Assembly: GCF_040954645.1 (NCBI RefSeq)
Contig: NC_092810.1
Coordinates: 69,872,660 to 69,936,659, forward strand
Reading direction: 5' to 3'
From: Diabrotica undecimpunctata
Taxonomy: Eukaryota > Arthropoda > Insecta > Coleoptera > Chrysomelidae
DNA length: 64,000 nucleotides
The first letter of the stretch is position 1, and every line of letters starts with the position of its first letter. The position numbers and the translations under genes were made by a program. Positions 52,930 to 64,000 of this stretch are shown here, one piece after another. The notes beneath the pieces were generated by a model. It was not told the DNA's origin, searched no databases, and was given only the letters and a program-made list of their open reading frames with translations.

Positions 52930-53665
52930 ATACTCACCCTTATTTTAATGTGCTCATCACAATCCCACTTGCTTGATAGAGTGGATACAAAATACTTAAA
53001 TTCCTCAACTATTTCAATTAGTTGATCGCGTATAAGAAGGTGTACTTGCTTGTGTTGCTGCCTTCCGTGAACATAAATTTAGTCTTGCTGATGTTAATCT
53101 TCAAGTCGTATTCCTTTCCTGTATGATCAATAATTGTAACCAGCGATTGCAGATCTTCTATCTCATTTGCTAGATGAATAGTTAGATAGAATCCTCGTAA
53201 AGATTGTAAATTATGACCACATTTACTTCAATTTTATGATGTATGTTTTGTAGAGCAATTTGAAATATTTGTGCAACGTATATGTTATGTGATAATAAAC
53301 AGCACTGTCTAAAACGTTTCAGTATTTGTATAAGTTCCTTGGATAATGATTTATTGATTTTAAGTTGGGCCACCTCGCTCCTATAAAGGGATTTATAATT
53401 CGAATGTCTTATTCGTCGACACTTGTGCCACGTAGAATGGGCCTTAAAAGACAATGGCGTACAGTATCGAAAGACTTTTGGTAGTCGATAAAAGAAATTA
53501 ATATGTCTTTTCTAGGATCGTAGCCATTTTGTGCAAGGAGTTGCATAAAAAATAGTGTCTGTCTCTATCTAACACACTCTTCAAACCAAACTGCGATTCT
53601 CCAGTAACCTCTTCACATCTTTTATATATTCTTGGATGGATTCTTTTAAAAAATGGTTCAAGAAC
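52930..53665 (-). pseudogene. Degraded LINE reverse transcriptase fragment
   Basis: The minus strand near 53640-53460 reads RIYKRCEEVTGESQFGL then YFLCNSLHKMATILEKTY, matching the QFGFR...G.ALF.....DYQKAFD part of LINE RTs. Near 53160-53050 LADEIEDLQSLV and YDLKINISKTKFMFT match the region after YADD. The catalytic core is lost. Not LINE A itself, though related. Confidence 0.6.
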
Positions 53666-54240
53666 GAGGCTTATAAGACAAAACAGTTTGTGCTCTTCTC
53701 AAGTCTTAGTATTTCTCTTAGAACTAGCAACAAATGTTGCTAGTTCTAAATTTTTCTTTAACAGTTCACATACGATTTTCCTATCCATCGGCTTCAGGAT
53801 TCACATTCCACTTCTGATTTAAGCATGAGTGAAAAATTTTAGAATAGTTGACTAAAATATCAACTGGAATGTCTATACGCTGCTAAGCGTATTTTACAAT
53901 AAGAAGAATAGGAATAAGTCTAAACACAAACGGACTGTGTATTTTCACAGGAATACTAACAGTACATTGTACATAGAGAACGTATCTAAAACCTAAATAT
54001 TATGATCCCTAAATGCAGCAGTAAGATGCTCTATACATATCAAATCAAATTGCTGTACCTTAAAGAAATCTCAAGCATGTTATCTGGAAGTATATGAAAT
54101 AGAAAAAGAGTATTTTCCTAAATAATGTAGGTTATTGTAAAGATACGTTCAGAAAGAAAAAATTTTTTTAATATAAGGGATTTAGTTGTTAAGATAAACT
54201 TTTTTATAACTACATTCGATATTGCCAAAAATAAAACTAG
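53666..54240. other. No feature recognised
   Basis: AT-rich. ACAAATGTTGCTAGTTCTAAATT includes a short inverted pair with AGAACTAGCAACA. No gene. Confidence 0.45.
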
Positions 54241-54344
54241 TTTGTTCCTGTGCAACATTCATATTGTGTGACAAAATATGTCATTCTAGTATTATTTTTT
54301 ATTATCATTCATACCTAGTTAACTTATAACAAAAGGAAACAGTA

Positions 54345-54489
54345 GAATACGAATAAGATACTATCTTTAAGTGTATAATTAATTATAATTGTATTTGCAT
54401 TTTATCTTTTCTTGATAACTAAGATTTTTCATATAAATATCGATTCCTCTAGTTAAATCTTCACACAGTTTGTACGTGTTACAAATACA
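54345..54489 (+). promoter_or_regulatory. PRP6 promoter
   Basis: TATAAATA at 54432-54439. ACTATCTTTAAGTG, TTTTATCTTTTC and TTGATAACT retain the three GATA-type positions. Confidence 0.74.
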
Positions 54490-55773
54490 ATGTTAAAACT
54501 ATTAATTGTGGCACTAGTCCTTTGGGCTGGTGTCAGTTGCACAAATGGTAATAAATCATTAATATTATTTTAAGAAAATTAATACTTAATTTAATAGAAA
54601 TAATTTTATAGTTTTGTAACTTTATATATAAGTTAATATTTTAATTTATATATAAAGTTACAAAACTATCAATAAGTAACTTAATTTTCGTATCTTATTA
54701 TGGTAAATTATTATTGATTGTAAGCACCTAATATTTTTTCAGATGACAACAATGAACTAAGTGACGTAATTTTATCTAGTTCTGAAGATGATAAAATATT
54801 GTTTCCGTCTTTAGTATTATCTGAGCATCTAAATCCGATCAAATTGTCTAATGATGCCGAACAAGAAGATTCAATAGACAAAAGGCCCACAGGAACACCA
54901 CCACCCAGTAGTAAACGCCCCGGACCACCTGGCCCTCCACCAAGCAAACGTCCCGGACCACCCGGACCTCCACCAAGCAGACGTCCTAGACCACCAGGCC
55001 CTCCACCTAGCAAACGACCAGGACCACCCGGCCCTCCACCAAGCAGACGCCCTAGACCACCAGGCCCTCCACCAAGCAAACGTCCTAGACCACCCGGACC
55101 TCCATCAAGCAGACGCCCTGGACCACCAGGCCCACCACCTAGCAAACGACCAGGACCTCCCGGACCTCCACCAAGCAGACGCCCTAGACCACCAGGCCCT
55201 CCACCCAGCAAACGCCCTAGGCCACCAGGCCCACCACCTAGCAAACGACCAGGACCTCCCGGACCTCCACCAAGCAGACGCCCTAGACCACCAGGCCCTC
55301 CACCCAGCAAACGCCCTAGGCCACCAGGCCCACCACCTAGCAAACGACCAGGACCTCCCGGACCTCCACCAAGCAGACGCCCTAGACCACCAGGCCCTCC
55401 ACCTAGCAAACGACCAGGACCACCCGGACCTCCACCAAGCAGACGTCCTAGACCACCGGGCCCTCCACCAAGCAGACGCCCTGGACCACCCGGACCTCCA
55501 CCAAGCAGACGCCCTGGACCACCAGGCCCACCACCTAGCAAACGACCAGGACCTCCCGGACCTCCACCAAGCAGACGCCCTAGACCACCAGGCCCTCCAC
55601 CAAGCTCACGACCAGGACCACCCGGACCTCCACCAAGCAGACGTCCTAGACCACCGGGCCCTCCACCAAGCAGACGCCCTGGACCACCAGGGCCGCCACC
55701 AAGCAGACGTCCTAGACCACCAGGCCCTCCACCTAGCAAACGACCAAGATCACCAGAGGAGTCCACTTCTTAG
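54490..55773 (+). CDS. PRP6, secreted Pro/Arg-rich tandem-repeat protein (two exons)
   Basis: Exon 1 is 54490-54547 (MLKLLIVALVLWAGVSC-TN), the intron 54548-54742 (195 bp) and exon 2 54743-55773. The protein is 362 residues. The spacer reads DDNNELSDVILSSSEDDKIL, then HLNPIKLSNDAEQEDSIDKR, clearly acidic, followed by RPTGTPPPSSKRPG. Units are mostly the two family types, with one SSRPGPPG variant. The C-terminus PSKRPRSPEESTS is acidic, unlike the RPSS of PRP1-3. AATAAA is at 55790-55795. The shared LSND and DSID words ally it with PRP5 and the PRP4 pseudogene. Cationic repeats behind an acidic propiece are typical of antimicrobial peptide precursors, but no experimental link exists here. Confidence 0.84.
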
Positions 55774-55837
55774 TTTCTAAATTAAAGACAATAAAAACTT
55801 AACTTATTAATACTAACTTGAATGTTTTTAGTTTTAC

Positions 55838-60060
<4,223 letters not shown>

Positions 60061-60062
60061 AT

Positions 60063-60105
60063 TGAAGACGTTTCGCCCATTGTTCAATAAGCATCATCAG
60101 TTCAT
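60063..60105 (-). ncRNA. Hammerhead-ribozyme-like motif of the Penelope-like element
   Basis: The minus strand reads TGAA-CTGATGA-T, then GCTTATTG AAC AATGGGC (stem II, about 7 pairs with G-U), then GAAACGTC and TTCA. ACGT is the minimal palindromic stem III, C the cleavage position, and TGAA/TTCA stem I. It lies at the 3' side of Penelope-type RT sequence in the sense orientation, where such ribozymes are known. The extra U after CUGAUGA is a deviation. Confidence 0.6.
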
Positions 60106-60476
60106 CTAAAAGAGTGTTATTAGCGATACATCTAATATGAAAAAACAATTAAGTAAATGATCTTACCTTTAAAAGATCTGTAGCATTAAAATGTTATTAT
60201 TGCAAAGAAACATCCAAAATTAATATACTAAATATATCAGCAAAAACACAGAAACACAGAACGCCGGAAGATTCCCAATTTTACTAATTTTATATTAATT
60301 TGTTTTAAATTTCACTTTTGAAAACATTGATTGATTAAATCTATCAAAAAAATATAATTGTCAATTTTGAATTGTTATATTAACAACGGCACGGCTAGGG
60401 TTCTTGACTGTTTGTTATGATCATATCATGAAAATGAAGTATTTGAAAGCTCGACTGTCAGAAATGACAATCAGCT

Positions 60477-60536
<60 letters not shown>

Positions 60537-61224
60537 ACCATTAATCAATTTCTATGGCTTCTCGTATAATTTTTGGTTTATAGAAGCAAATGGGGGTATG
60601 GTCCTGGAGTTTCCAAAATCAATTTTGTGTATGAAGATGATGTTGACCTAGAGCTGATATTGAATATAAATTGATAACAGAAATGGAATGTTCATAAATC
60701 CTATTTTGGATTTTACGGTTTGTTTGACCTATATAAGATCGGGGACAGCCTACACAAAGAATTCCGTGTTATTTCTTTGGAATGTTGCCTTTTACTATTC
60801 GGACAAGAGATGTTTTTATTGGGGGGTAAATATTGTCTATATTCTTCTTGATTTAAGAATCTTGTCGATTTTGTCAGTGACACGTTTGGTGAATGGAAAA
60901 AAAGCTTAGGAGGTTGATGTCTGTAGATGCTTCTATGGATGTAATTTTCGCCATAACCGTTTAGGATCAGAGCTTGTTTTGAACTAGAGAGATCCGAGGG
61001 TCTACTTACATCATTGCAAAAGGCGTATTAATCTGGAGACAAGGATATTATTGACTATATTAATTTGTGAAGGTGGATGATGAGAGTTGGCATACAAGTA
61101 ACGATTGGTATGGGTGGGTTATCGATAAACAGAGTAATGAAAACTTTGGAATTGGTTTTTCTTTAAGATAACGTCGAGAAACGGTAGGAATGAATCAGTT
61201 TCTACCTCCATAGTGAACTGGATA

Positions 61225-61701
61225 CTAGGATGTATACCATTTAGATGGGTTTGAAAACGATACCAAAGCATCCCTGCTATGGGGCGAAATGACGAATGTA
61301 TCGTCAACATATCGCAGCCAACCTATGGGTTTAAGCGTTGATGTGAATAGTGCTCGGGTCTTGAAGTCTTCCGTTAAGATATTGGCAATTACTGGAGATA
61401 GTGGTAAGCTCATTGGGGCACCATTTATTTGTCTGTAGAATTGATGTTGGAAGATAAAATAAAAGTTAGACATACAATGCTTAATGAAAGATAAATGGTC
61501 TTGGTAGATACTGTATTTAGTTTTCAGAATATTTAGAGTTTCATCTATAGGGGTGTTGCTAAAGAGTGAAACGATATTGAAACTAACTAGAATGTCTGAC
61601 GGTGAGATAGGGTATTGTTTAAGAAGTTCGAGAAAATGATAAGAATTTTTAACAAAAAAAAATAAAGCATTTTCAGCGAGAGGTTGTAGAGTTTTGGGCA
61701 A
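61225..61701 (-). pseudogene. Penelope-like reverse transcriptase core
   Basis: 158 codons open, including SFNIVSLFSNTPID, the GAPMSLPLSPVIAN loop (usually GVAMGSPLSP) and YVDDTFV. A frameshift near 61280 precedes the SIQFTMEVE...LPFLDV segment. A remnant, not a full protein. Confidence 0.82.
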
Positions 61702-61860
61702 GTTCTTGGGTTTGTGAATTTTGGGTATGGCTTTTGTGGTTTTCTCTAGATAGGTTATTGGATTATTAGAAATTTCAGTCTTAGATTCGAAAGCGCTTAG
61801 GGCTGTCTGTGTGTTACGGTCGAAACTGTCCCATAATATAGGATTTACATTGAAATAATG

Positions 61861-62765
61861 AATATATGATCAGATATTGAAAATATTGATATTTGTGACA
61901 TCTAGTTTTCGTCTAGTTAAATGAATATGTCAACCTCTACCCAATCCACGTCACTATCAACGGTACAAATGGACCGTCCTTTATTCCCAGTAGTAGTAGT
62001 GCATTGGTTAGTGATCAGTATAGTAGTGTCTAAGGGCTAAAAAGACTGAGACCTCCAAAGTTCCGAAGAAGACATCAAAGAGGATGTCGAAAGCCCGGCG
62101 CAATGATAACCTACGCGGTTCAACCTGGAAGACTGATGGGTTTAATATTAATTCTTATAATATTATTTAATATTATAATGTAATATTAATAAGTTTTTTA
62201 ATAGGCTAGTAAAGTAAAACTTGCAAAGATTACGGTCAAAAAGGCCCAATTATTAAAATACTAACACATGTGTATTCTTTTATTGAAAGTCGAGGTTTTG
62301 AAACAAACGGTTAAGTTTCTTTATCAAGATAACTAAATTATATTTTAATTAGTTTCATGTCACTTTAATCGTAAATGTACTTACTAAATGTTGAGATTAA
62401 AATAGTTCAGAAGCCATGTTAAAATAAACAACATAACACATAATCGTAAAAATGTAACATTCGTGTTCTATGCATAAAACATAATTTGGCTAGTAAATAA
62501 TTTTTAAAAATATAATTTAAAGTTTATTTTGAGTGATACAAAGGATCTTATATTGACTGATTTGTTTTACCAAGTAATGTCAACCTAATTGTCCTGTTTT
62601 TTGTGTAGATGTAATAAATATGACATAGCTGGAGTAAAAGACTAGACTTTAAAGGCTATTTTGTCGAATATGATGAAAAATGGCATTAATAAATAACTCT
62701 GTCCGCAACATTACTATTTCTTGAATCTGAATTTTCCTAATTTGTAACTTCCACTCTGGGTAAAG
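61861..62765. other. Unassigned spacer with a degenerate hammerhead-like core
   Basis: At 62063-62092 the plus strand reads CCGAAGA, then GACATC AAAGAG GATGTC (perfect 6-bp stem II), then GAAA. The sequence after GAAA (GCCCGGCGC) lacks the U expected before the cleavage position. Otherwise AT-rich with no gene. Confidence 0.45.
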
Positions 62766-62769
62766 CAAC

Positions 62770-63988
62770 CAACTAAGCAAGAGCAGGTGGAGGCTGTCCA
62801 CAAGGAGGTGTTCTGTCACCTCTACTTTAGTCAAACGTGGTAGATGCGCTTTTTAAAAAAATGTTCACAAAAAGGTTTTTACTGTCTAGAATACGCTGAC
62901 GATATTGCAATCATCGTCAGGGGCAAATTTTCCCAAGTTGTATCTAAGAGAATGCAAGCAGCCCTGAATATAGTTGAAAACTCATAGAAACAAGAGAGTC
63001 TGATAGTCAGTGCTCAAAAAACATAAATCGTAAACTTCACAAAAAAGACAGCGTTACAACACCTAAAACCATCGGTGCTAAGAACAACAGAGATTCCAGT
63101 TGCCAAAGACAAAATACCTCGGGATATATTTCGATCATAGACTTATATGGATTACTCATATACTAAAAACCACACAGAAAGCTACTATGTTCTTGAGCAG
63201 ATGTAAAGTGCGGTAAGAATTTTGGGCTCAATCCCAAAATTAATCTATGGTTATACAAAAGAATTATTAGACCAACGATAACCTATAGGTCTGAGACGTG
63301 GTGGACAAATACGTCGAAAGTGGAAGCAATAAGGCTAATAAGTAATACAAAAAGGCTAACATGCCTGTGTATTACGGGGGTCGTAAAACAACTCTTATAG
63401 TGGCGCCAGTATAGAAGCCAGTATAGTAGGAACATAGCAAGTGTTACATTTCCAGTAAATCTATCCAAAAACTGAAATTTATCACTTTGTGGAAAAAATA
63501 GAAAGACAGAAAAGGATGTACGGTTTAACTAACATCTTCACAGATAGCCAGATAGCACTAGGGAATTCAATTCTGTAGAATTCCGTTCCAAGCTTGTATG
63601 AGAATATGTGGGTGTTCTTAAGAAACTATGTAGGAGGTCTTAGAGGGATTACGGTTGCTTGTATATTAGGGCACAAGGGTCAAAAGGACAAGACAAATCG
63701 AATGAAATGGCCAAACAAGGCTCACTAACGCCATTCACTAGACCGGAAAATTTTCTGCGTCGTTGCAAAGGCAGTAAAAAGAATGGCTACAAGAAAGTGG
63801 GTAGCTCACAAATATTTGGAATTATGGAGAAATTTACCAGGATAAAGACAGGCGAAACAGTTTATTATAGAACATTCTCCAAAATTTACGGCAGACCTAA
63901 TAAGCAAAAGAATTACATGGAAAGTTCAGTTTCGAAGTTATTAGAACTATTAAAAAAGGCTAGGCTAGAAAATATAATCTACAATTAG
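62770..63988 (+). pseudogene. LINE with RNase H (Jockey/I/R1-like), decayed, runs to window end
   Basis: CPQGGVLSPLL (RT motif B) at about 62793, AYADDIAIIVRGKFSQVV (catalytic YADD) at about 62888, SKRMQAAL, and IVNFTKKTALQHL follow in the plus strand. Farther on, NIFTDSQIAL (about 63532) and a HKG/AQG...DKSNEMAKQGS stretch (63670-63725) match the RNase H core and its DELAxxG end. The last frame (63659-63988) closes KLLELLKKARLENIIYN, like the C-terminus of such LINEs. Stops and shifts throughout; the 5' part is absent. Confidence 0.75.
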
Positions 63989-64000
63989 AGGAGCGCAATA

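Larger units (their letters stand above)
60063..61860 (-). mobile_element. Penelope-like element, degraded
   Basis: Minus strand: KAIPKIHKPKNLPKTLQPL, ILVSFNIVSLFSNTPIDETL (motif A region), INGAPMSLPLSPVIANILTEDF and LRYVDDTFVISP (catalytic YVDD), then IQFTMEVE and LPFLDVILKK. These order as in Penelope RTs. Downstream, in broken frames near 60720-60760, fragments recall the GIY-YIG endonuclease (VPDLI...KQTVKSKIGF), too decayed to confirm. A (TA)n tract lies at 60479-60533. The element ends near the hammerhead-like motif. Confidence 0.82.

Noticed and set aside
54711..55766. 351-codon minus-strand frame antisense to PRP6 as a separate glycine-rich protein
   Set aside because: Same shadow effect; the sense strand has promoter, signal exon, splice sites and polyadenylation signal.

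Overview
This is a repeat-packed stretch of eukaryotic, almost certainly insect, nuclear DNA. The evidence is AT-rich sequence, short GT-AG introns, TATA-box promoters, and dense non-LTR, LTR, Penelope-like and Tc1/mariner elements, SINE and MITE insertions and (TA)n tracts. The LINE families recall those of beetles, but that placement is inference. No housekeeping gene, rRNA gene or functional tRNA gene was seen.

The only host genes I can support are a local multigene family of secreted proline/arginine-rich repeat proteins, here called PRP. There are five apparently intact two-exon genes: PRP1 3348-4774 (+), PRP2 16008-17368 (+), PRP3 26903-29144 (+), PRP5 51078-52383 (-) and PRP6 54490-55773 (+). 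There is one pseudogene, PRP4 (32389-32902, +). Each intact gene has a 58-bp exon 1 encoding a signal peptide, a phase-1 intron, and exon 2. Exon 2 encodes a short acidic spacer followed by dozens of 11-residue units alternating between PPPSKRPGPPG and PPPSRRPRPPG. Predicted precursors are 422, 400, 460, 384 and 362 residues. Promoters share a TATAAATA box and three clustered GATA-factor motifs. PRP1-3 form one subfamily spread by tandem duplication; PRP4-6 form a second, and PRP5 and PRP6 face each other head-to-head. The proteins resemble precursors of cationic proline-rich antimicrobial peptides and also mammalian salivary basic proline-rich proteins. Function is not shown by the sequence.

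Layout: 1-566, tail of an earlier duplication unit cut by a Tc1 remnant. 566-2960, Tc1 pseudogene, foldback MITE and (TA)n. 2963-15627, unit 1 with PRP1, a P-like element containing a degraded Gypsy remnant, and a LINE carrying a SINE. 15628-21480, unit 2 with PRP2, a solo LTR and a foldback element. 21480-26600, broken Bel/Pao, mariner and LINE pieces. 26635-29640, PRP3. 29640-36600, MITE, solo LTR, PRP4 pseudogene and nested LINEs. 36600-43500, a three-level nest of retroelements. 43529-44826, a 1.3-kb foldback. 45490-48140, GTGA repeat, LINE tail and a hammerhead-like motif. 48955-50110, a 240-bp satellite. 50700-56000, PRP5/PRP6. 55993-59189, a nearly intact RTE-like LINE. 60063-61860, a Penelope-like element. 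62770-64000, an RNase H-bearing LINE running off the window.

The duplicated units act as a natural insertion clock: empty sites in one copy date and delimit insertions in another. Several retroelement insertions have readable target-site duplications, and at least four hammerhead-ribozyme-like motifs accompany Penelope-type material.
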